NCBI GenBank assembly: GCA_029934695.1
Contig: JAOZLU010000303.1
Location: 1 to 6,185, forward strand
Reading direction: 5' to 3'
DNA from: Desulfobacterales bacterium
Lineage (GTDB): Bacteria; Desulfobacterota; Desulfobacteria; Desulfobacterales; 4be13
DNA length: 6,185 bases
Both the position numbers and the translations under genes were made by a program. Under the pieces are notes generated by a model. It saw only the letters and a list, made by a program, of their open reading frames with translations, was not told the origin of the DNA and ran no database searches. This document shows positions 1-6,002 of this stretch, in pieces (within the stretch, counting starts at the first letter, position 1; each line of letters opens with the position of its first letter).

Positions 1-606
1 GTTCGGAGCGTTGTGGGAGACAGGGAATCAAATATTCTTGAGTATTTCCTTTCCATGCCGATCTCACTGGGGGCCTATTTCTGGGGTAAGATTATTTCAA
101 AGTTTTTTCTGATATTTATTCCGATCAGTTCGGCTTTATTGGGAGCAATTATCTGGGGAATGTTTAAGAGCCTTGCCATTCCCTGGTATATTGCCGGTTA
201 TTATGCCCTTCTTCTCGGAACGCTTTCATGGTGTTTTCTGGGACTGGGGATGTTTATTTCAACACTTGTCAGGAAACAGGAATGGGGTCTGGGGCTGTCC
301 ATCTTAATCTGGCTGATTTTATTGCTGTTCATAGATGTTATCCTGATTGGCCTCATGCTTCAGAATCAAATTCAGGAAAGTGTGATTGTGGCAGTGTCCA
401 TGCTGAATCCGATCATGGTTTTTCGCACCGGCGCCGTGCTTTTGTTTGATCCGGAACTGACTTCAATGGGTCCGGCCTCATACGTCATTCTGGACAATAT
501 GGGATATAGCGGTTTTCTGACATTCACCATACTGTATCCTTTATCCTTAGGCTGGATTTTTTCCTGCCTGGGATTTTTTCGTTTTAAAAAGGGAGACCTT
601 GTGTAA
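1..606 (+). CDS. nosY: NosY-like ABC-2 type permease, C-terminal part (5' end outside window)
   Basis: The reading frame is open from the first base, so this is the last 201 residues of a longer protein; NosY proteins are usually about 270-280 residues, so the N-terminus and first helix are probably missing. The GTG at 13 is not a credible start because family-like sequence continues to its left. Residues 7-22 (DRESNILEYFLSMPIS) match the cytoplasmic coupling segment of ABC-2 permeases (ERE.GTLE.LLS.PVS type). About five hydrophobic helices follow, near residues 30-55, 61-84, 95-118, 122-140 and 170-195. The segment beginning NPIMVFRTG at residue 136 and followed by a FDPEL..MGPA stretch resembles the NosY C-terminal region. 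NosY is the membrane subunit of NosDFY, needed to mature the copper-sulfur centre of N2O reductase. The ATPase (NosF) and NosD would be expected just upstream. A generic ABC-2 permease is the alternative; the NosL gene that follows favours NosY. Confidence 0.75.
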   Translation, partial: VRSVVGDRESNILEYFLSMPISLGAYFWGKIISKFFLIFIPISSALLGAIIWGMFKSLAIPWYIAGYYALLLGTLSWCFLGLGMFISTLVRKQEWGLGLSILIWLILLLFIDVILIGLMLQNQIQESVIVAVSMLNPIMVFRTGAVLLFDPELTSMGPASYVILDNMGYSGFLTFTILYPLSLGWIFSCLGFFRFKKGDLV

Positions 607-630
607 GTTTAAACCTGTGGAAAATCCCGG

Positions 631-687
631 CCCGCTCGTTTCGGATTGGCCCGCTCGTTTCGGATTGGCCCGCTCGTTTCGGATTGG
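631..687. repeat. Three perfect tandem copies of a 19-bp unit
   Basis: The unit cccgctcgtttcggattgg occurs three times without a mismatch or spacer, at 631-649, 650-668 and 669-687. It lies in the non-coding gap between the NosY-like gene and the Tat-NosL gene. The unit is not random: it equals the 5' strand of the adjacent palindrome at 669-732 (7-base closing arm, 10-base hairpin arm and two loop bases). The first two copies therefore look like duplications of that limb. Having no spacers, it is not a CRISPR array. The length of 19 is not a multiple of three, which fits non-coding DNA. Confidence 0.93.
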
Positions 688-732
688 CAAATCCGAAACA
701 TCTGCCGGATTTGTCAATCCGGCAGGAGCGGG
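669..732. repeat. Perfect three-way-junction palindrome (two hairpins inside a closing stem), REP/BIME-like
   Basis: Arms 669-675 (cccgctc) and 726-732 (gagcggg) pair perfectly and close a structure holding two hairpins. Hairpin 1 has a 10-bp stem, 676-685 with 690-699, and loop ggca. Hairpin 2 has a 10-bp stem, 702-711 with 716-725, and loop tgtc. Only two bases (700-701) are unpaired at the junction. In all, 54 of 64 bases pair with no mismatch. The hairpins are related to each other, since both stems end in CGGATT/AATCCG. Such doublets resemble REP/BIME elements or small non-autonomous mobile elements; a structured RNA leader is the alternative. It sits 31 bases before the NosL start codon and could influence mRNA stability or translation there. 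The structure is seen directly; its function is not known. Confidence 0.85.
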
Positions 733-751
733 AAATGGGAAATTATTTTTT

Positions 752-757
752 AGGAGG
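752..757 (+). promoter_or_regulatory. Ribosome binding site of the Tat-NosL gene
   Basis: A perfect AGGAGG lies six bases before the ATG at 764. It decides the start: the open frame extends left to 599, but that stretch runs through the tandem repeat and palindrome and is not protein-like, and the twin-arginine signal begins only after 764. It is the strongest Shine-Dalgarno sequence in the window. Confidence 0.88.
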
Positions 758-763
758 ACTATC

Positions 764-1423
764 ATGATCAGCAAAATAAAAATTGGTCGCAGAGAGGCAC
801 TTCAAATGATGACGGCAACCGGAGTTACCGGTTTAACCGGGCTGTACGCCGTTAATGCGAGTGCCAAAGATATTGGAGTCCTGATGCCGGGCAAAGGCTG
901 GCTCAAACAGGGCGCTGAATGTGACGGAGACGGAACCCCGTTGCAGTTTATCCCGAAGACCAAGCCCGATTCTGATCCGCTTAAAGATGAGCTGCAAAAA
1001 TATCCGAAATGTCCCTATTGCGGCATGGACAGGACGATGTGGAACCATAGTCGCCACCTTGTGCATTATGACGATGACCTGATTGACCCTACCTGTTCCA
1101 TGCACTGTGCGGCCATCAGCCTGAGTCTGAATCTGGATAGAGGAATAAAAGCCATCTATGCCGCTGATTTTGGGTCTGACAGCAAGATAAAACCGCTGGT
1201 AAACGTGGATAAAGCCACCTATCTGGCAGGGTCTGGTTTGCCGGGCACAATGACGAAACAGAGTAAAATGGCCTTTTCTTCTCCTGATGCCGCCAAAGTT
1301 GCCCAAAAAAGTCATGGCGGAGAACTGGTGGCTTTTGATGAAGCCCTGACCAAGGCTTATCTCAGTATGGCTAACGACACAGCCATGATTCGCAAGAAAA
1401 GGGCTGCTAAAAGAAAAAAATGA
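764..1423 (+). CDS. nosL: Tat-exported NosL-family copper chaperone
   Basis: A 219-residue protein. The N-terminus carries a twin-arginine signal (GRREALQ, R9-R10), then a hydrophobic stretch near residues 15-30 and a likely cleavage site at ASA (32-34), so it should be exported folded by Tat to the periplasm. The mature part holds CPYCGM at 83-88, the CxxCGM motif of NosL, followed by an acidic YDDD segment (102-105) and a second Cys pair in DPTCSMHC (C111, C115). A further Cys is at 53. The C-terminus is very basic (RKKRAAKRKK). NosL binds Cu(I) and supports metallation of N2O reductase in the periplasm. This longer, Tat-routed form with the TCS.HC motif is, from memory, a distinct NosL subgroup found near clade II nos genes. 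It follows the NosY-like gene, as nosL often does. Family assignment is firm; the exact client enzyme is inferred. Confidence 0.86.
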   Translation: MISKIKIGRREALQMMTATGVTGLTGLYAVNASAKDIGVLMPGKGWLKQGAECDGDGTPLQFIPKTKPDSDPLKDELQKYPKCPYCGMDRTMWNHSRHLVHYDDDLIDPTCSMHCAAISLSLNLDRGIKAIYAADFGSDSKIKPLVNVDKATYLAGSGLPGTMTKQSKMAFSSPDAAKVAQKSHGGELVAFDEALTKAYLSMANDTAMIRKKRAAKRKK

Positions 1424-1438
1424 AGCAGTAAGAGGTTC

Positions 1439-1445
1439 GGAGGAG
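1439..1445 (+). other. Orphan Shine-Dalgarno-like sequence
   Basis: GGAGGAG occurs 15 bases after the Tat-NosL stop codon but has no ATG, GTG or TTG at a workable distance; a TAG stop follows at once. The next credible start codon is at 1667, beyond the palindromic element at 1473-1560. It may be a chance purine run, or the former ribosome binding site of the next gene, separated from it by insertion. Confidence 0.25.
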
Positions 1446-1472
1446 ATAGCTGTTAGACACTGTCTGGATTAG

Positions 1473-1560
1473 ACTAGTACCACAACTCACAAGTTCGTCA
1501 CCCCCTCTCTTATATAATAGATACAAGGGGGGTGACGTATTTATGATTTGCTGTACTAGT
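1473..1560. mobile_element. 88-bp palindromic MITE-like element with flanking direct repeats
   Basis: The two 33-base ends (1473-1505 and 1528-1560) are inverted copies of each other, matching at 27 of 33 positions by hand alignment. The outer eight bases (actagtac/gtactagt) and the inner ten (cgtcaccccc/gggggtgacg) are perfect. The 22-base centre is AT-rich. GGATTA occurs on both sides (1466-1471 and 1561-1566; seven bases if T1465 and T1560 are counted), consistent with a target-site duplication, although the terminal inverted repeat is offset by one base from it. There is no room for a transposase, so any movement would be in trans. Similar C-run/G-run palindromes are, from memory, common dispersed repeats in deltaproteobacterial genomes. 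A transcription terminator is less likely because no T-run follows the stem. Confidence 0.65.
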
Positions 1561-1666
1561 GGATTATAGGATGTTGCTAACCGCTTTGCTAAAACGTGAA
1601 CCGCTACTGACAATCCTAAAATCATCAAATCCAAAAAATTCTAATTCAGACAATGCTGGAAATGAT

Positions 1667-2209
1667 ATGAAAAAACTGATTTTTCCAATTATCACACTAT
1701 TTTTTGTTACTATGTTTTTTGCCCCTGATACATACGCCCTGGATCTCAGCCGCAAAAAAAAGCAGACCGAAAGAAAACTTTATATTACAGTTACAAAAAA
1801 GGACCGTTGTCCGGTTTGCGGCATGTTTGTCCATCCATATCAAAAATGGATCACCCAGATTCAATTTAAAGACAGCTCCCATCACAGCTTTGATGGGATG
1901 AAATGTATGTGCCGGCTTTATATTGACCCTGAAAAATATGATACAACCAAAATAAAACAGGATATCAAACTTGTTCTGGTGAGGGATTATTACACGCTCA
2001 AATTTATCCGGCATGACAAAGCTTTCTATGTGGTCGGAAGCGATGTTTTTGGGCCAATGGGCCACGAACTGATTCCTTTTAGCACTGAAAAGAATGCCAG
2101 TACTTTTTTGTCTGATCATAACGGGTTGAAGATATTACGATTTCACGAGATCAATGCAGAGCTTCTGGATAAACTGGATAAAGCGGAAAAAACCGTTAAT
2201 TTGGATTAA
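1667..2209 (+). CDS. nosL: NosL-family copper chaperone with Sec signal peptide
   Basis: A 180-residue protein. The start at 1667 is chosen because it begins a classic Sec signal (MKKLIF..., hydrophobic core to about 20, cleavage after TYA at 22-24) and has GGA six bases upstream. The frame stays open to the left as far as 1559, but that part overlaps the palindromic element and is not protein-like. CPVCGM at 48-53 is the NosL metal motif. It is followed by an FKDSSH..FDG segment (67-77), a Cys/Met-rich patch GMKCMC (77-82) and the NosL motif GPMGHEL at 129-135. There is no lipobox, so the mature form is probably soluble in the periplasm. It begins the tightly packed operon that continues to the right edge, with a 4-base gap to the next gene. 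Its coding sequence is visibly more A-rich than its neighbours, especially at the 5' end. Confidence 0.87.
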   Translation: MKKLIFPIITLFFVTMFFAPDTYALDLSRKKKQTERKLYITVTKKDRCPVCGMFVHPYQKWITQIQFKDSSHHSFDGMKCMCRLYIDPEKYDTTKIKQDIKLVLVRDYYTLKFIRHDKAFYVVGSDVFGPMGHELIPFSTEKNASTFLSDHNGLKILRFHEINAELLDKLDKAEKTVNLD

Positions 2210-2213
2210 ATCA

Positions 2214-2558
2214 ATGCGATATTCCTCATGGCTGGCAATTGTGATTGTCGCTTTTTGTCTGTGGAGCGGGTCGGCATACATGCATTTCCACAACCGGCAG
2301 ATTGAATCTGAACAGCAAATAAAATTGCGGCATCAGTTTCAAAAAGCGGTTGGTCTGCCTAATTTGGCGATTACCAGCACTGCCAGGTATTTAAGACACT
2401 ATTCGATTACAGACCTGACAACACCCTTTCAGGATTACCCGGCCAGCCCTGACCATTTCCCGGCCGGTTTCGCTTTTGCGCCCCCTGATTATTCCAACAT
2501 GCCATGTCCGATTGTTTTCGGCAAACCGGAGAAGTTGACGAGGGCAAATACATTATGA
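2214..2558 (+). CDS. Small single-pass membrane protein of unknown function
   Basis: A 114-residue protein that I cannot assign to a named family. The start at 2214 puts one hydrophobic helix at about residues 5-23, directly after a short MRYSS head; a start at 2154 would add a charged stretch overlapping the preceding gene and is not favoured. The helix looks like an uncleaved anchor or signal. The remainder should be periplasmic: a charged segment (28-45), then a conserved-looking region with STARYLRHYS, a PFQDYP motif and DHFPAGF, ending with SNMPCP (Met96, Cys98). From memory, small proteins with an ARYxRHxS...FQDxP...HFPxG pattern occur in NosL/ABC clusters of deltaproteobacteria, but they have no established role. 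It is four bases after the NosL gene and overlaps the permease gene by ATGA. A periplasmic partner of that transporter is plausible but unproven. Confidence 0.72.
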   Translation: MRYSSWLAIVIVAFCLWSGSAYMHFHNRQIESEQQIKLRHQFQKAVGLPNLAITSTARYLRHYSITDLTTPFQDYPASPDHFPAGFAFAPPDYSNMPCPIVFGKPEKLTRANTL

Positions 2559-3784
2559 TTTCCGGAAGCTGGTTCGAAAGACAAAAAAATATCATAGATT
2601 ACAGCCTGCAAAGTCTGCTGCGGCGCCGGTCGAAAAACATCCTCATCCTGATCATATTTATTTTGCTGGTTTTTGCAGTCTCCTCTGTTCTTTTTATCAC
2701 AGAATCCCTGACTCAGGAAATGATGATTACCAGCAATGATCTGCCTGATATCACAGTTCAACGCATTGTGGGCGGGCGACAGGCAAATGTACCAGCTTCG
2801 TACATCCCTGATATTGAAGAGATACCGGGGGTGGAAGCAGTGGAAACCAGGGTGTGGGGGTATTTTTACCTGGCTTCGCTGCAAGCCAATTTTACGATTT
2901 ACGGGATGGATTTGAATCTGCTCGAAGAGGGCGAATATCAGAAAATCGTTAACTGGAAAAATGTTCCCGACGAGTCGGAAAACCAAATTTTATCCACCCG
3001 GCCAGATTTCCGTATGATTGTCGGACAGGGAGTTTTTGAATTGCTGAGAGATATTCAGATGGAAAAGGCTTATCTGTTTTATCAGCCGACCTGGGAAAAA
3101 CCGATTCCTTTTGATATCATCGGAACATTTAAAACAGAGACTGAATTACAGTCCAATGACATGATGATACTGCAAACCGAAGGAGCCCGCCGCGTTCTGG
3201 AACTGCCTCCGGATGAATTCACAGATATGGCCGTTTACGTTCCCAATCCTGAAGAGATCGACAACATCGCCCTGAAGATTCGTCGTTATTTTCCCGAATT
3301 AAGAACGATTACCAAGGCGCAAATCAAAAACACCTATTCTTCTGTTTTTGGTTGGAAGAGCGCTTTCGTGCTTTCCAGTATGCTGGCGGCAATCTTCGCA
3401 TTTCTGATTTTAATATGGGATAAGGCCAGTGGCCTGTCTCCGGAGGAAAAAAGAGAAATCGGCATCCTGAAAGCTGTCGGCTGGGATACGGATGTATTGT
3501 TGTCGGTTAAATTATGGGAAGGGCTTATCCTTTCCGGTGTCAGCAGTCTGGCCGGCATATTGCTGGCTTATACATACACTTTTCAGTTGCGGGCGCCCGG
3601 GTTAAGAGAAATTTTTATAGGATGGTCTGCGATATATCCGTCGTTTCAATTAATACCTGATGCGGATCCCAAATCCCTGTTACTGATTATAACGATTTCC
3701 GTGGTTCCTTATCTGGCGGTCACGGTTTTTCCTGCGTGGAAAGCTGCTATAACCGATCCCGACGTGGTGATACGTAATATCTGA
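2555..3784 (+). CDS. FtsX/MacB-type ABC transporter permease
   Basis: A 409-residue protein. ATG at 2555 overlaps the preceding stop as ATGA and is preferred to the in-frame ATG at 2504, which would add 17 unlikely residues read inside the upstream gene. The topology is that of MacB/LolC/FtsX permeases: a basic head (LLRRRSKN), one helix at about 28-48, a large extracytoplasmic domain (about 50-268), then three helices (about 270-290, 316-340 and 378-400). KREIGILKAVGWD at about 299-311 is the cytoplasmic coupling segment of this family, and the end has the usual P.WKAA..DP..VIR tail. The protein appears to contain no cysteine. With the ATPase 12 bases downstream it should form a homodimeric mechanotransmission-type transporter. 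Such systems work on envelope substrates (lipoproteins, peptides, toxins) rather than by simple ion pumping. The substrate cannot be read from the sequence. Confidence 0.86.
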   Translation: MISGSWFERQKNIIDYSLQSLLRRRSKNILILIIFILLVFAVSSVLFITESLTQEMMITSNDLPDITVQRIVGGRQANVPASYIPDIEEIPGVEAVETRVWGYFYLASLQANFTIYGMDLNLLEEGEYQKIVNWKNVPDESENQILSTRPDFRMIVGQGVFELLRDIQMEKAYLFYQPTWEKPIPFDIIGTFKTETELQSNDMMILQTEGARRVLELPPDEFTDMAVYVPNPEEIDNIALKIRRYFPELRTITKAQIKNTYSSVFGWKSAFVLSSMLAAIFAFLILIWDKASGLSPEEKREIGILKAVGWDTDVLLSVKLWEGLILSGVSSLAGILLAYTYTFQLRAPGLREIFIGWSAIYPSFQLIPDADPKSLLLIITISVVPYLAVTVFPAWKAAITDPDVVIRNI

Positions 3785-3796
3785 CAAGGTTCATAT

Positions 3797-4480
3797 ATGG
3801 CTAATCCTGTTGTTCAAGCTGTCAATGTCACCAAAACATATAACCGGGGGAAACCCAACGAGGTTACGGCGGTGAAACATGCATCGTTAAAAATTGATGA
3901 GGGCAGCCTGGTAGTGTTGAAAGGTCCCAGCGGATCAGGTAAGACAACCTTGCTTTCTTTGATCGGGTGCCAGACAAAACCGACCCGGGGAGAGGTGATA
4001 ATACGGGGTAAGAAGGTCTCCAAACTTCCGGAAAAATTCATGAATCAGCATAAACGAAGACACATCGGCTTTATTTTTCAGCACTTTCAACTGATTGCCG
4101 GCATGAGTGTTCTGGATAATATTGTGCTTCCTCTCATCCCGGAAGGTGTCAGTCCCAAGGCAAGAAACAAGAGGGCCGACAGACTGCTGGAACAGTTTAA
4201 CCTGGCGCACCGGAGGCAGTTTAAAATAAGCAGTCTGTCAGGAGGTGAGCAGCAAAGAGTGGCAATTGCCAGAGCGTTGATAAATAACGCCGGTATTCTT
4301 CTGGCGGATGAACCCACCGCTCATCTTGACAGTAAACTGACCAGCGACTTACTTGATTATATTGAGCAGTTAAAACAATCCGGTCATACGATTCTGATAA
4401 CAAGCCATGACCCTGTTATTTATCAGAATCCTGCGGTTGACCGTGTTCTTGAAATGAAAGATGGTCAGATCACATCATGA
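3797..4480 (+). CDS. LolD/MacB-type ABC transporter ATP-binding protein
   Basis: A complete 227-residue ATPase, the normal length for LolD-type subunits. Walker A is GPSGSGKT (43-50), the Q-loop glutamine is Q95 (FIFQHFQL), the signature is LSGGEQQR (147-154), Walker B is ILLADE (167-172), the D-loop is AHLD (175-178) and the switch histidine is H204 (TSHD). All catalytic elements are intact. It powers the permease encoded just upstream; AAGG seven bases before the ATG is its ribosome binding site. The sequence after Walker A reads LIGCQTKPTRGEV, where LolD and MacB usually have a G.LD.P or CLD.P pattern, a minor departure near the permease contact. It ends in an ATGA overlap with the next gene. 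ATPase activity and the pairing are well supported; the transported substrate is unknown. Confidence 0.92.
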   Translation: MANPVVQAVNVTKTYNRGKPNEVTAVKHASLKIDEGSLVVLKGPSGSGKTTLLSLIGCQTKPTRGEVIIRGKKVSKLPEKFMNQHKRRHIGFIFQHFQLIAGMSVLDNIVLPLIPEGVSPKARNKRADRLLEQFNLAHRRQFKISSLSGGEQQRVAIARALINNAGILLADEPTAHLDSKLTSDLLDYIEQLKQSGHTILITSHDPVIYQNPAVDRVLEMKDGQITS

Positions 4481-5496
4481 TTTTACATCCGTGGATTCTG
4501 GGGCTGATTATTGGGCACAGCGCCCTGCTGGCAGTTTTTTCACTCGGTGTTATCAATGCCTGGCAAATTTTCAGAGGATGGGATTATAATTCCACCGAGG
4601 AAAAGCAGTTTTTGCTGGAGAAGAAAACCTACCTGGTTTCCACGGTCATGAATTTCGCCCTGTTCATACAAATATTGATGCTTTTTCTGTTTGAAATGGC
4701 GGCTGATGAACTGGCAAATGTTTTACCGGGAGCGATGTGCGCGGTGGGGACACTCTCATCAGGCAGTTACGGATTTCCCTTATTGAATCTTAAAATTGTT
4801 TCATTCTTTGCCTATTTTATCTGGCTGATGATCAATTACCTTGACAACCTTATGGAAACCTATCCGTTGGTGCGCAGGAAATATCTGGGTCTGATGCTGA
4901 TTTATCCTTTGGCAGTGGTGGAGACTGCTCTGCTTTTTATGTTTGCTTCTGATTTGGACCCATCGGTCATCACCTCCTGCTGCGGTTCGGTTTATAATGA
5001 GGGGACCGGGGGTTTGGGAGGAAGTCTGGCCGGTGCTTCCGCCAGTTTTATTCTTCCACTGTTTTTCAGCATTGTGATACTGCTGCTGATAAATCGTTTT
5101 GTTCTCAACCGTCGGAATACCGGCAGGAAACGGCTCGGAAATCTTCTTGAATTTCCGCTCTGGATTGCATTTTTTATAACGGCAATCGCAGTGATTATCT
5201 CTTTTATCAGCATATATGTTTACGAAATGCTTTCCCATAAATGCCCTTTCTGTTTTATGGGTGCTGAATACTGCTACTATGGCGTTCCTCTCTATTTCTT
5301 TCTCTTCATTGCCACGGCTGCCGGCATGACCGGCGGGTTGCTGGAAATGATTGAACAACCGCAGGCACTGAAGGAAAAGGCGGGGTTTTTGCAAAAAAGA
5401 ATGAATGCTGTCTCTCTGTGGAGCATGTCAGCTTTTATTGTGACAGGCTTTTTGCCTTTTGTTATTTATTATATTAAAACAGGACGTTTGATATGA
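4477..5496 (+). CDS. Eight-helix membrane protein with periplasmic cysteine motifs, function unknown
   Basis: A 339-residue protein that I do not recognise as a named family. Hydrophobic helices lie at about 4-26, 52-72, 105-125, 137-158, 190-212, 227-249, 270-288 and 314-333. Basic residues concentrate in the loops near 33-50, 126-136, 213-225 and 290-312, giving an N-out topology by the positive-inside rule. All six cysteines (C88; C168-C169 in SCCGS; C256, C259 and C266 in KCPFCFMGAEYC) then fall in three periplasmic loops. Such a set could bind copper or relay thiol oxidation, and the CPFC pair is of disulfide-exchange type. The gene is coupled by ATGA overlaps both to the ATPase upstream and to a NosL downstream, so it probably belongs to the same membrane system, perhaps as a partner that supplies or reduces metal-binding sites. 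The role is inference. Confidence 0.8.
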   Translation: MILHPWILGLIIGHSALLAVFSLGVINAWQIFRGWDYNSTEEKQFLLEKKTYLVSTVMNFALFIQILMLFLFEMAADELANVLPGAMCAVGTLSSGSYGFPLLNLKIVSFFAYFIWLMINYLDNLMETYPLVRRKYLGLMLIYPLAVVETALLFMFASDLDPSVITSCCGSVYNEGTGGLGGSLAGASASFILPLFFSIVILLLINRFVLNRRNTGRKRLGNLLEFPLWIAFFITAIAVIISFISIYVYEMLSHKCPFCFMGAEYCYYGVPLYFFLFIATAAGMTGGLLEMIEQPQALKEKAGFLQKRMNAVSLWSMSAFIVTGFLPFVIYYIKTGRLI

Positions 5497-6002
5497 AAAA
5501 ACACTTTTTGATATTTTTGCTGATCGCTTTATTCGGAATGACAAGTCAGGCTTTCTCTCAGCCCATAAAAATTGAATCGCACAGGGAATGCCCCTTATGC
5601 GGCATGTATCCGGCCCGTTATCCGCAGTTCAATTGCCAGATTGTCTTTAAAGACGGCAGCCATGAGGCTTTTGACAGTGCTGCCGGACTGTTGGTGTATC
5701 TGCTTTTTCCCGATAAGACCGGGATAAAGCCGAAACCCGCGGACAAAATTTATTTCAAGGATTATCTGAAAGAGAGATGGTTTGAGGCTGACAAGACCTT
5801 TTTTGTGACCGGATCAGAAATCATGGGACCTATGGGGATCGAATTTCTGCCGGCTGACAGCGAACAGGCTGCTGAGGAACTTAAAAAACAGGAGCAGGGA
5901 AAAGATATTATCCATTTTAAAAAGATCAGCCGGCAGTATATGATCAAAGCCGCCAAAGCCGGATGGTTACATTTTCTGGCAAAGAAACTGGTGCTTGAAT
6001 GA
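5493..6002 (+). CDS. nosL: NosL-family copper chaperone, second Sec-exported copy
   Basis: A 169-residue protein. The start overlaps the preceding stop as ATGA and has AGGA eight bases upstream (5481-5484). A Sec signal occupies residues 1-22, with likely cleavage after AFS; there is no lipobox. CPLCGM at 33-38 is the NosL metal motif. FKDGSH..FD follows at 52-61 and GPMG at 112-115, the same order and spacing style as in the protein at 1667-2209. The two are clearly related but diverged: this copy lacks the GMKCMC patch and carries an extra Cys48. The region from about 121 to the end is Lys-rich. Lying directly after the six-cysteine membrane protein, it is a natural candidate to exchange metal or thiols with it in the periplasm. 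Family assignment is secure; the division of labour between the copies is unknown. Confidence 0.87.
   Translation: MKKHFLIFLLIALFGMTSQAFSQPIKIESHRECPLCGMYPARYPQFNCQIVFKDGSHEAFDSAAGLLVYLLFPDKTGIKPKPADKIYFKDYLKERWFEADKTFFVTGSEIMGPMGIEFLPADSEQAAEELKKQEQGKDIIHFKKISRQYMIKAAKAGWLHFLAKKLVLE

Noticed and set aside
1..606. GTG at 13 as the true start of the permease
   Set aside because: The frame is open to the window edge, and the coupling-helix motif needs an N-terminal helix before it, so the gene is truncated by the window and does not start here.
631..687. CRISPR array
   Set aside because: The repeats are directly adjacent with no spacers, and there are no cas genes.
669..751. Intrinsic terminator between the NosY-like and Tat-NosL genes
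   Set aside because: The T-run at 745-751 is separated from the base of the stem by about 12 bases, and the shape is a three-way junction, not a simple GC hairpin with adjacent U-tract.
599..763. N-terminal extension of the Tat-NosL frame starting at 599
   Set aside because: It translates the tandem repeat and palindrome, is not protein-like, and overlaps the NosY-like stop. AGGAGG and the twin-arginine signal fix the start at 764.
801..1315. Minus-strand frames opposite the NosL, permease and membrane-protein genes (for example 833-1315, 2489-2986, 4801-5394)
   Set aside because: They are antisense shadows of well-supported genes, with no family motifs or ribosome binding sites.
1513..1518. 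TATAAT as a -10 promoter box for the right-hand operon
   Set aside because: It lies in the AT-rich loop of the palindrome, and I see no -35 box at 16-18 bases; chance is likely in such sequence.
1496..1537. Hairpin with C/G-run arms as a transcription terminator
   Set aside because: The loop is 22 bases, no T-run follows, and the pairing continues outward to 1473-1560, which fits a mobile palindrome better.
1407..1634. Minus-strand open frame of 75 codons across the palindromic element
   Set aside because: It reads through an inverted repeat, has no ribosome binding site or family resemblance, and runs into the ends of both neighbouring genes.
1559..1666. N-terminal extension of the NosL frame starting at 1559
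   Set aside because: The extension overlaps the palindromic element and places 36 polar residues before a classic signal peptide; ATG 1667 is better.
2504..2554. Earlier start for the FtsX-type permease at ATG 2504
   Set aside because: It would add 17 residues read inside the upstream gene; the ATGA overlap at 2555 gives the normal short basic head before the first helix.
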